Of a DNA stretch of 15,560 nucleotides, positions 1 through 7,046 are shown piece after piece. Source of the DNA: Bryobacterales bacterium (lineage in GTDB: Bacteria; Acidobacteriota; Terriglobia; Bryobacterales; Bryobacteraceae); the NCBI GenBank assembly GCA_003132905.1, contig PKZC01000448.1:4176-19735 (forward strand). The letters are read 5' to 3'. How positions within the stretch are numbered: position 1 is the stretch's first letter; each line of letters starts with the position of its first letter. The notes beneath the pieces are model-generated. The model saw only the letters and a list, made by a program, of their open reading frames with translations, searched no databases and was not told the DNA's origin. A program made the position numbers and the translations under genes.

Positions 1-224
1 AGGTCGAACGCTTCCCCGCCCTCGATCGCCTGCTTGAATGACGCTGAGGTGCCAAACTTCACATTGATCGGATGTCCGATAGTCCGCTGGGCCTCAGGCA
101 GCAGTTTCTCCAGCGCCGCCCGGAAACCGTTGGAGCATAAAACTTGGACATGGGCGTCTTGCGCGGGAGCGACCCCCGAGAAGAGAAGGACCAGGAGCGC
201 TGCTCTCAAACGTGTATTCGTCAT
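1..224 (-). CDS. ModA-like periplasmic substrate-binding protein (C-terminus cut by window edge)
   Basis: The ATG at 224-222 opens a frame that runs off the left edge after 74 codons. It starts with a Sec signal peptide: Arg near the N-terminus, the hydrophobic run AALLVLLFSGVA, then APA-Q as a likely cleavage site. The mature start (VQVLCSNGFRAALEKLLP, then a GTSASF segment and GEAFD) is the pattern of the molybdate-type ABC binding proteins, ModA and its orphan relatives. Family members bind molybdate, tungstate or other oxyanions in the periplasm. The ATG overlaps the stop codon of the esterase gene (ATGA), so the two are probably translationally coupled. No modB/modC is visible, and they could lie beyond the edge. 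Because the gene ends a molybdoenzyme series, molybdate binding is a reasonable inference. Orphan ModA-like proteins of other specificity are also common. Confidence 0.75.
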   Translation of the reverse strand, partial: MTNTRLRAALLVLLFSGVAPAQDAHVQVLCSNGFRAALEKLLPEAQRTIGHPINVKFGTSASFKQAIEGGEAFD

Positions 225-1210
225 ACGGCTGCATTCTTCCGTGAGCTGGATCGCGTAAATTCCGCGGCTTCTTTGGTCGCCTGCCGACCTCCCGAGAGCA
301 CTCCGCGCATGGACACGAAGCCGTGAATCATGCCGGGATAACGGGTGACGGTAACGGGTACGCCGGCCTGTTCGAGACGCCGCGCGTAGGCTTCGCCCTC
401 GTCCCGCAAAGGATCGAACTCGGCGGTAATCACCAACGCGGGCGGCAGGCCACTCAGGTTCGGCGCGAGCAGAGGCGAGACTTCCGGGTGGCGCTTTTGA
501 TCGGCCGATGCAAGGTAGTGGCCGGTAAACCATTCCATGCCCGCGCGCGTCAGGAAATAGTTTTCGCCAAATTCGCGATGCGACTCAGTTTCGAAAGAGG
601 TGCTATCGGTGACTGGATAAATCAACACTTGTGCCGATAAAGCTGGCCCGCCTGCATCGCGGCAGCGAATGGCAACCACGGTGGCCAGGTTACCGCCCGC
701 GCTGTCGCCACCCACGGCAATGCGATGCCCGTCGATCCCCAAGCGTTCGGCGTTGGCTGCCACCCACACGGTTGCTGCATACGAATCTTCCACTGCTGCC
801 GGAAATTTATTTTCGGGCGCGAGCCTGTAATCCACCGAGATAACGACGGCCCCGGATTCCTTGGCGATGGCGCGGCACACCGCATCATGCGTATCCAGAT
901 TGCCAAACACGAAACCGCCACCGTGGAAGTACACGAGCGCCGGACGGAGAGCGCCCCCGCGTTCGACGGCGTAAACCCGCACCGGAATCTCACCGCCCGG
1001 GCCTGGACCCGGCCCTGGAATCGAAAGGTTCTCGACGTAGCCCAACATATCGGGCTCGCCACCCATCATTTTCATCGCGTCCACACGCGTGTTACGCGCT
1101 TCCACCGGGTCTTGAGTTTCGAGCGGCGGCGCGCCCTGCGCGTCGATCATCTCCAACAGCGCGCGCACTTCCGGGTGCAGGCGCTCGCTTCGAGTTATGG
1201 ATTGGGGCAT
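221..1210 (-). CDS. Alpha/beta hydrolase, HSL-type carboxylesterase
   Basis: This 329-residue protein has all the marks of the hormone-sensitive-lipase (family IV) esterases. The oxyanion motif HGGG is at residues 96-99. The nucleophile elbow GDSAG has Ser170, and the other triad members are Asp266 (in EFDPLRDEG) and His296 (in GMIHGF). Length is normal for the family. Such enzymes hydrolyse short- to medium-chain or aromatic esters. No signal peptide is seen, so it is probably cytoplasmic. The frame stays open upstream as far as 1522. I chose the ATG at 1210 because GGAGGA lies 7 bases before it and the homologous domain starts just after it. Residues 64-73 form an odd Gly-Pro run (IPGPGPGPGG). 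The gene follows the HAD-like gene after 32 bases, and its stop overlaps the start of the ModA-like gene. The natural substrate cannot be read from sequence. Confidence 0.92.
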   Translation of the reverse strand: MPQSITRSERLHPEVRALLEMIDAQGAPPLETQDPVEARNTRVDAMKMMGGEPDMLGYVENLSIPGPGPGPGGEIPVRVYAVERGGALRPALVYFHGGGFVFGNLDTHDAVCRAIAKESGAVVISVDYRLAPENKFPAAVEDSYAATVWVAANAERLGIDGHRIAVGGDSAGGNLATVVAIRCRDAGGPALSAQVLIYPVTDSTSFETESHREFGENYFLTRAGMEWFTGHYLASADQKRHPEVSPLLAPNLSGLPPALVITAEFDPLRDEGEAYARRLEQAGVPVTVTRYPGMIHGFVSMRGVLSGGRQATKEAAEFTRSSSRKNAAV

Positions 1211-1217
1211 GCGGAAA

Positions 1218-1223
1218 TCCTCC
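1218..1223 (-). promoter_or_regulatory. Shine-Dalgarno site of the esterase gene
   Basis: The minus strand reads GGAGGA with a 7-base gap to the ATG at 1210-1208. It decides the start codon, because the frame is open for another 104 codons upstream with no comparable site. Confidence 0.75.
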
Positions 1224-1242
1224 GAATCATGATACATCGCGA

Positions 1243-1872
1243 TCAAGCTGGGTGAGTGCTCTGCTGGGCCCGCACGATTCGAATAAAATCTGGCAGCTCG
1301 TGCAGTGAGACGATTCCGCCTGCCGGGTTGTGCGCTGCCAGGCGTCTGGATTCGTCCGGATCGTTCATCATCAGAACAGCATTGACGCCCACGCTCTCGG
1401 CCGCTTTTAGACCCTCCGCGGTGTCGGCCAGAAATATAGCGTGTCCGGGTTGGAGCCCTGATTGCTTCAGGGCGATTTGAAGCGGCGGGGCTTTGACGCC
1501 ATTGGCATGATCTCTGCTCCATAAGGAAGAAAAGTATCCATGCAGGCCGTTCTTCTGGACGAATCGCGCAATCGCGGAGCCCGAGAGTGACGAGGCGATG
1601 ATCAGTTGGATGTCCATTGCCTTCAACTCCGCCAATGCTGGTATCACGTCTTCGTAAAGACTAGCGCGCTCTACCGCTTCCATTTCGAGCGCATCCATTT
1701 GCCCCGGCATCGTTTCCATCAAGTTGAGTAAGTGCCAGTAAGCGCGGCTGCCCGACTTACTCAGTTGCTTCTTCTTGCCGGATAACCGAGCGGCGATTTC
1801 AAGAAACGGTTCGGCGGGAAATTCGGCCAGACAGCCGACCGGTTCAAAGAGAACGCCCCTAATTATTTGCAT
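1243..1872 (-). CDS. HAD-like protein with degenerate catalytic motifs
   Basis: This 209-residue protein has the layout of a haloacid-dehalogenase-family hydrolase. An N-terminal strand is followed by a helical cap (residues about 18-75). A strand then ends in ASSLSG (motif II, Ser94/Ser95), followed by Lys127 (motif III) and a strand ending in FLADTAEGLKAA (motif IV, residues 148-158). In active members motif I is DxDGT. Here it is LFEPVGCL (8-15), with Glu10 in place of the nucleophile and Val12 in place of the second Asp. The second acidic residue of motif IV is also displaced (Gly154). Phosphatase or dehalogenase activity by the usual mechanism is therefore unlikely. The protein may be a binding or maturation factor, but that is inference. 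The start at 1872 overlaps the end of the FAD-subunit gene by 14 bases, which implies co-translation. No signal peptide is seen. Confidence 0.75.
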   Translation of the reverse strand: MQIIRGVLFEPVGCLAEFPAEPFLEIAARLSGKKKQLSKSGSRAYWHLLNLMETMPGQMDALEMEAVERASLYEDVIPALAELKAMDIQLIIASSLSGSAIARFVQKNGLHGYFSSLWSRDHANGVKAPPLQIALKQSGLQPGHAIFLADTAEGLKAAESVGVNAVLMMNDPDESRRLAAHNPAGGIVSLHELPDFIRIVRAQQSTHPA

Positions 1873-2854
1873 TCAGCTTCGTCAAGCCGGAAGCTAAAAG
1901 GCCCTTAGCCATATCGATCTTGGTTGAATTGTATTTGAGCGGCGCCGCATTCGCCAAAGCAACCATAACGGCTTGATCGCCTAAATCGGCGCTGAGTGTC
2001 TTGCCTCGAAGAAAATTTTCCACGGCGCGTTCGCGAACCGGTCTTCCGGCGATTCCACCGAAAACGACTCTCGAATCGTCGATGGTGTTGTCGCGGACTT
2101 GAAGAGTCAAAGCCAGCGACGCCATGGCAAAATCCCACACGCCGCGGGGTCTCAGCTTCTCAAATGACGCCCGTAAATTTGGCTGGGGCGGAGGCAGGAT
2201 GACCTCGGTAAGAATCTCGTTAAAGCGAACGACATGGGACTGGATGCGCCCATCCACCAGCAGATCGCCCGGCACCAGATGTTCCACGCTCAGTTCCTTG
2301 GTCCCGGCAGAAGTGGCCAGTTTCACGGAGGCATCGAACGGGATCAGCGCGACCGCTGCATCTCCTGGATAAACGGCGTAACAGAGCCGCCCGCCCATCG
2401 CGGAATGATAATAACTGTTGTCGCCGATAGCGCCGTAGCAAAGATGACCGCCATTTCTCCAGCAGGAATAACCGCCGCGCAGATATTGGCACCAGACCTC
2501 TTGCAGCAGGTCACCACCGATAGTGGACGCGTTGCGGAGCTCGGGCGACGAGATCATGTTGATGGCCTGCACCAGCATCGGGTAGCGCTTCTTCAACAGC
2601 TCGGAATCCGCGATCTCAGCCAGCTTCGTCGCAGCGCCAATCTGCACGCGTCCCTGCGCATCTTCTTTTAAGTAGCGCAGATTGTCGATGGTTTTGATGT
2701 CCACTAAGTAACTGGGCGCTTGCGTCAAACGGTTTTTCAGCCGTACTAATAGGTCCGTTCCGCCGGCGTAAACTCCTGCTTCCGTCCCATGCGATGACAG
2801 GATTTGTACCGCTTCGTCCACGGTCTTCGGGCGATAGATCGAAATCTTTTTCAT
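1859..2854 (-). CDS. FAD subunit of a xanthine-dehydrogenase-family Mo hydroxylase, with probable [4Fe-4S] site (PaoB/YagS-like)
   Basis: This 331-residue protein is the medium subunit of a molybdenum hydroxylase. The FAD-binding-5 domain (about 1-215) shows the two flavin loops AGGTDLL (30-36) and STIGGDLLQ (110-118). The CO-dehydrogenase flavoprotein C-terminal domain follows (about 225-325). Between the second loop and VYPGDAAVAL (161-170) are Cys122, Cys131, Cys139 and Cys158, spaced as in E. coli PaoB and the beta subunit of 4-hydroxybenzoyl-CoA reductase. Those subunits carry an additional [4Fe-4S] cluster, so the same is likely here. The ATG at 2854 forms ATGA with the stop of the large-subunit gene. 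It is preferred over upstream alternatives because MKKISIYRP is the normal N-terminus of the family. There is no signal peptide. Export by hitch-hiking with the Tat-tagged partner, as in PaoABC, is inferred. Confidence 0.9.
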   Translation of the reverse strand: MKKISIYRPKTVDEAVQILSSHGTEAGVYAGGTDLLVRLKNRLTQAPSYLVDIKTIDNLRYLKEDAQGRVQIGAATKLAEIADSELLKKRYPMLVQAINMISSPELRNASTIGGDLLQEVWCQYLRGGYSCWRNGGHLCYGAIGDNSYYHSAMGGRLCYAVYPGDAAVALIPFDASVKLATSAGTKELSVEHLVPGDLLVDGRIQSHVVRFNEILTEVILPPPQPNLRASFEKLRPRGVWDFAMASLALTLQVRDNTIDDSRVVFGGIAGRPVRERAVENFLRGKTLSADLGDQAVMVALANAAPLKYNSTKIDMAKGLLASGLTKLNANN

Positions 2855-5800
2855 GCCCGCCTCGCCTTGGCCGTCAAACCGGCCATAATTTTCTCGCGCG
2901 TGATGGGATGCTCCCGCAGCCTCACGCCACACGCGTTGTAAATGGCGTTTGAGATCGCTCCCGGAACGGCGCCGATGCTGGTTTCGCTAAAACTCTTGAT
3001 GCCATAAAACCAGCGCGGCTCCAAGCTGTCGATATAAACCTGCGTCTGCTGCGGAACGTCCATTATGGTTGGCAACCGGTAAGACAAATAGCCGACGCTG
3101 TAGTGCCGCGTTCCTGGAAATTCCCGATCCCACGGAATCGCGTCGGTGGCAACCTGGGTGCTCTCCACTAACGACCCCACCATGTCGGCCTCGGCAACCA
3201 GCGGATTGATCACAAGTCCCGTATCGTGCACGTAGGTCGCCCGCACAAAGCGCCAATTGCCGGTCCAAGTGTCCACCTCAACCTCGGCGAAGCAGGCCCC
3301 AACGCCCTTGTTCGATCCTCCGCGTTCGCCACCGGCAACTCCCCGGCCCGTTTGACGAATCGCGCCATTATTGGCTTTCACCAGCGCGGCGAAAGTGGTC
3401 CGCTTGGCCGGATCGTCGTTCGAAGAAATCACTCCGTCGCGAATCTGAAGCGCCTCCGCGCTGACCTGCAATGCCGATGCCGCGCGAGCCAGCAAATCTT
3501 TCCGCAGCTTGTCAGCAGCAGCGCAGATGGCCGCGCCTTGCAGCGTAATGGTTCTGCCGCCGTACCATTCATCGCTGGTTGGCGCAATGTCGGAATCTCC
3601 CCACACAATCCGGATACGGTCTCGGTTGGTGAAGCCCAACATCTCCGCAGTTACGTGAGCCAGCGCGGTACCGGCGTTCGAACCACTGTCGGGAAGAGCG
3701 ATCTTCATCGTCACGTAGCCGTCGGCCGCCAGCTCCAACTCGGTGCTGAACAAATTCGCCCCGGGCGCAGCAGCCAATTTCGCGAAAGCTTCCTCGCCTT
3801 CGTGATAACCCATCAAGCCGCCATGATGCTGCGACATTCCGAGTCCAAATCCGCGCTTGAACCGTCCCTGCGAGCCGCCCGCCACTGGATTTCTCTTGTC
3901 CCATCCAAAGACCTTGGCGCCTTCTTCCAGAACCTCGACGGACGCAAAAGATTGGTAGGGATGGCGCTTGTCGTCAGGCGTGATTTTGGTGATGTGCATC
4001 AAGCGGAACTTCACTGGGTCTACGCCCGCCGCGTCCGCCATCTCATCCATCATGTTTTCCCACGACCATTTCGTTTCCTGCTGGATGTGGCTGCGCGAAG
4101 GTCCGGGGCGAGGCGCATTTGTCCGGTAAGCGCACCATAACGATCGCCAATGCGGAACCTGCGAGGTATACAGCTCCAGTTGATTAAACGCGTTGCCCGG
4201 GCCGTCCGCGTGGACACCGAACTCCAGTTCGCCCACGCTCACGTAAACCTCGTGATAGATCGCCGTAATGCGGCCGTCTTTCTTGATCCCAACCTTAAAT
4301 TTCGTGATGGTCTCGGGCTTAATCACCAGTTGCGCGAGTTCCTGGTCTTTGGGCAGCATCACCTTTACCGGCCGCCCGGTTTCTTTCGACATGTGCGCGA
4401 TCAACGGATAAAACCGCTCGGCCGCTAAGCGCGCTGCCCCAAAAGTAGAACCGTTCCATTTGTTGATGAACCGGATCTTCGATGGATCAATCCCGAGCGC
4501 GTTCGCCAATTCCCGACGTGCGGGATAGATTCCCTGCCCCATGCCCCACAAAGTCAGCCGGTCACCTTCCCACTTGGCTACGCAACCGCTGGGTTGCATA
4601 GGAACCGAAACCGCGCCCGCGAAATGATAGCTGAACTCCTTAATCACATCCGCTTCGGCGAATCCTTTATCGATGTCACCCTGCTCGGCCGCCCAAGTGG
4701 CGTTGGGGAACTTGGCGGGCGAATCGCGATGCCGCAAAAGGTTTCCCTTTCCACCGCGCAGGTCGGCTGCATCGGGAGCCATCGTGTCGTTCAGCGTAGA
4801 TGCGAAGGGCAGGGCTTCGTAATCCACTTGGATTGTGGCGGCAGCGTCCTCGGCAAGATCCTCCGTCTCGGCGGCGACCAGGGCAACTGCTTCGCCCTGA
4901 AGATTGAGTTCTTCAGGAAGCGCCAGAGGCATGGCCCTCAATCCGACTGACGGCTGACCTTGTGGCTTAGGAGCGTTCTTGTGCGTGAGGATGTAAGCGA
5001 CACCGGGCATCTTCTCCGCTGCGCTGGTGTCGATCGTCTTGATGCGCGCGTGCGGATGCGGGCAAGTGAGAAACTTCACGTACAGCAGATCGGGAAACCA
5101 GACTCGGCTGGCATACTGCGCTTTGCCGGTGAACCGCGGAATGGAAACCTCGGGCAGCGCGGGCATTGGTTTTCCGAGTACGTTCAGATTCTCGGGAGCG
5201 TATCCTTGCCACTTCTTCGTTACGCTCTTTTGCGCGCCCTCCAGCACTTCATCGCCCGGTAGATGGCCGCCACTGGTGGAATAATCGCGAACCATCGGTA
5301 GCTTCACCTGAACGATGGACGCGGGTGTTGCTTCGATCACAATCTTCTCGCCGCGCAGCACCGCCGCGGAATCCATCACCGTTCGGATAATGGCCGGATA
5401 AGCCGCGCATCTACAAATATGTCCCGCCAGCGCGCCCTTCACTTCATCGACGGATGGATTCGGGTTCTTGTCCAGCAGCCCTTTCGCGGTAACCACCCAT
5501 CCCGCCGTGCAGAATCCACAGTCCGCCGCGACGTGCGTGTGCCCAATCCGCTGCAATGGATGCAAATTCTTCTCGTCGCCCACGCCTTCAATGGTGAGAA
5601 TCTTCTTGCCCGCAGCCTCGGTCGCCAGCGTATGGCAGGAGTAGATAGGAACTCCGTCGACCAACACGCTGCATGCTCCGCAGCTGGCCCGGTTGCAGCT
5701 TCGATTGGTTCCCGTAAGGCCCGCGTTCATCGCGATGACTTCCCACAATGTGGTGCGCGCTTCGTATTCGGCGACGTGCGGCTTTCCGTTGATGAGGAAC

Positions 5801-5934
5801 GAGCCTTTCTCCTTCGTCATCGGCGAAAGAAGTGCCGGAGCGGCCGCCGCGATGAAAATCGATTCCCCGCCGAGCGTGGTCAATACGACGCCCGATCCAG
5901 CGGCCTTGAGAAAATTCCTGCGGGAGTAACTCAT
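2851..5934 (-). CDS. Tat-exported fused [2Fe-2S] + molybdopterin subunit of a Mo hydroxylase (xanthine dehydrogenase family)
   Basis: This 1027-residue protein combines the small and large subunits of a molybdenum hydroxylase. A Tat signal SRRNFLKAAG (4-13) is followed by a plant-type [2Fe-2S] domain (Cys80, 85, 88, 100). A second [2Fe-2S] domain has Cys139, 142, 174 and 176. After a linker of roughly 60 residues comes the Moco domain (about 265-1010), with RFTGKAQY (267-274), GMGQGIYPARRELA (464-477), NGSTFGAA (494-501), YRTNAPRPGPSR (603-614), GGRTITLQGAA (792-802) and a catalytic Glu984 in KSFSETSIG. The usual context of that Glu is GEP; here it is SET. Such enzymes hydroxylate aldehydes, N-heterocycles or purines with water-derived oxygen. 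The start is set by GGAGGA at 5945-5940, 5 bases before the ATG, which itself overlaps the cytochrome stop. Electrons probably leave through the FAD subunit or the neighbouring cytochrome. The substrate is unknown. Confidence 0.93.
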   Translation of the reverse strand: MSYSRRNFLKAAGSGVVLTTLGGESIFIAAAAPALLSPMTKEKGSFLINGKPHVAEYEARTTLWEVIAMNAGLTGTNRSCNRASCGACSVLVDGVPIYSCHTLATEAAGKKILTIEGVGDEKNLHPLQRIGHTHVAADCGFCTAGWVVTAKGLLDKNPNPSVDEVKGALAGHICRCAAYPAIIRTVMDSAAVLRGEKIVIEATPASIVQVKLPMVRDYSTSGGHLPGDEVLEGAQKSVTKKWQGYAPENLNVLGKPMPALPEVSIPRFTGKAQYASRVWFPDLLYVKFLTCPHPHARIKTIDTSAAEKMPGVAYILTHKNAPKPQGQPSVGLRAMPLALPEELNLQGEAVALVAAETEDLAEDAAATIQVDYEALPFASTLNDTMAPDAADLRGGKGNLLRHRDSPAKFPNATWAAEQGDIDKGFAEADVIKEFSYHFAGAVSVPMQPSGCVAKWEGDRLTLWGMGQGIYPARRELANALGIDPSKIRFINKWNGSTFGAARLAAERFYPLIAHMSKETGRPVKVMLPKDQELAQLVIKPETITKFKVGIKKDGRITAIYHEVYVSVGELEFGVHADGPGNAFNQLELYTSQVPHWRSLWCAYRTNAPRPGPSRSHIQQETKWSWENMMDEMADAAGVDPVKFRLMHITKITPDDKRHPYQSFASVEVLEEGAKVFGWDKRNPVAGGSQGRFKRGFGLGMSQHHGGLMGYHEGEEAFAKLAAAPGANLFSTELELAADGYVTMKIALPDSGSNAGTALAHVTAEMLGFTNRDRIRIVWGDSDIAPTSDEWYGGRTITLQGAAICAAADKLRKDLLARAASALQVSAEALQIRDGVISSNDDPAKRTTFAALVKANNGAIRQTGRGVAGGERGGSNKGVGACFAEVEVDTWTGNWRFVRATYVHDTGLVINPLVAEADMVGSLVESTQVATDAIPWDREFPGTRHYSVGYLSYRLPTIMDVPQQTQVYIDSLEPRWFYGIKSFSETSIGAVPGAISNAIYNACGVRLREHPITREKIMAGLTAKARRA

Positions 5935-6344
5935 TTCGATCCTCCATCACGCGGAAATACATTCGGCCGAAACTGTTTGTGACAGTTAGTGCAGGACGCA
6001 TCCAGGGAATCCGTCAGCCCTGCCAGCGCAGTGAAGTCTTTCGCCTGCGCAGCCTTATACGCGGCCGTCCCGACATGTCCCAACGCTTTGGCGTCCTTGG
6101 CCCAGTCGCCTGGAAAATTTTGCCCTCTCGCTGTAAGCAGGTCGCCGGATTCCGCCAGCGTCAAAGCGCTGCGCCGGACCAGCGCCCATTCCGCATCGCT
6201 CTTGGGCGTGCCACGATTCACAAATAGCTGGATATCGTTCGACGCCGGGTGGATGAGATCCAACATGAGCTGCTTCATGGTCGCAGTCTGCGCCCAAGCA
6301 ATCGCACCAGCCAGAACAAGCAAGGTTAGCCACACCAGCCTCAT
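5931..6344 (-). CDS. Small periplasmic c-type cytochrome (cytochrome c'/c556-like)
   Basis: This 137-residue protein has a clear Sec signal peptide (hydrophobic residues 3-17, cleavage probably after AWA at 16-18). A single haem site, CTNCH (Cys118, Cys121, His122), lies near the C-terminus in SCTNCHKQFRP. A haem motif at the end of a short, mostly helical chain is the layout of class II cytochromes (c', c556), which are four-helix bundles. The sixth ligand cannot be fixed; Met23 and Met27 in the first mature helix are candidates. The stop codon overlaps the start of the molybdopterin-subunit gene (ATGA). The Shine-Dalgarno site of that gene lies within the last codons of this one, so production of the two is coupled. 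This makes it the likely electron acceptor of the exported Mo enzyme. That role is inferred from position, not shown. Confidence 0.87.
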   Translation of the reverse strand: MRLVWLTLLVLAGAIAWAQTATMKQLMLDLIHPASNDIQLFVNRGTPKSDAEWALVRRSALTLAESGDLLTARGQNFPGDWAKDAKALGHVGTAAYKAAQAKDFTALAGLTDSLDASCTNCHKQFRPNVFPRDGGSK

Positions 6345-6380
6345 ATATTTGCTCGATCCAGTCTATCTCTTAAGAGGGCG

Positions 6381-7043
6381 CTACATAGTCTCTGCGTACA
6401 GGAACGGTCGGCCTGCGCTGCTTTTCCAGAAGTAGCCCAAGATGATTAGGCTCGCGATCGCAGCGTAGGCGCACCACAACGAGGTGAATGCGTAGCGCTT
6501 GAACTCCATTACAGTCAGGAGAATTGCCAGGTTTGCCGCGCCGAAGATTACCATCGCCCTGACCTTGGAGACAAATAACGAACCGCACGTAGCAATCACA
6601 TACAGCACCGCAACTGCTGTATTGTTTGTCGCCTGATTGATGTAAACGATGCTGTCTCCCTTGACGGAGATCTCCAATGGATACGCCGTCAACGCCCACA
6701 ATATATAAAGAGTGGTTCCTGCACCGAGTATCAGGAATGGCAGCATACGCCGGCGGCTCTTCACGTCAGGCTCAAAAAGCAGCACACTGAGCGGCAGCAG
6801 GAACGGGAGGAACCCTTGCGCATACAGCATGTACGCCGCGCCCATATCGCGCACCACCGCAGGCGAGAGGATTCCATCCAGCCCCAACCATACGAATCCC
6901 TCGATGAACTGATGAATGGCGAACAACGTAGGGAGCGCCGCGAAAAGTAGCTCACGACGGTGCTTCACGTGCGTGAAAGTGACCGCGCCAATGGCAGCCA
7001 GCACCCCGCTACCGACAAAGTTCGCCGTGGCTGAAAAACACAT
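6381..7043 (-). CDS. Seven-helix membrane protein, DUF6629-like
   Basis: This 220-residue protein is almost entirely hydrophobic, with about seven transmembrane segments at roughly 10-26, 32-54, 67-90, 100-121, 140-158, 161-180 and 185-206. Its N-terminus MCFSATANFVGSG and the segment HQFIEGFVW (44-52, with His44, Gln45 and Glu48 inside a membrane helix) resemble what I recall of the DUF6629 family. That family begins MC(F/W)SA and has no assigned function. The start follows the stop of the amidohydrolase gene by 3 bases. The next gene begins 36 bases downstream, so it belongs to the same operon. A link between the exported enzymes and the membrane, for example in electron transfer or transport, is possible. 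Nothing in the sequence demonstrates it, and no haem or cluster motif is present. Confidence 0.8.
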   Translation of the reverse strand: MCFSATANFVGSGVLAAIGAVTFTHVKHRRELLFAALPTLFAIHQFIEGFVWLGLDGILSPAVVRDMGAAYMLYAQGFLPFLLPLSVLLFEPDVKSRRRMLPFLILGAGTTLYILWALTAYPLEISVKGDSIVYINQATNNTAVAVLYVIATCGSLFVSKVRAMVIFGAANLAILLTVMEFKRYAFTSLWCAYAAIASLIILGYFWKSSAGRPFLYAETM

Positions 7044-7046
7044 GCC

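Noticed and set aside
1211..1522. Possible 104-residue N-terminal extension of the esterase
   Set aside because: It overlaps the HAD-like gene, is Arg/Ser-rich without family likeness, and a good Shine-Dalgarno supports the start at 1210.
3226..4140. Open frame of 304 codons on the plus strand
   Set aside because: Shadow of the molybdopterin domain on the other strand; Arg/His-rich with no motif.
6367..6376. Ten-base palindrome CTCTTAAGAG between the DUF6629-like and cytochrome genes
   Set aside because: Short, common by chance, and with no nearby convincing promoter hexamers on the minus strand. Kept only as a note.
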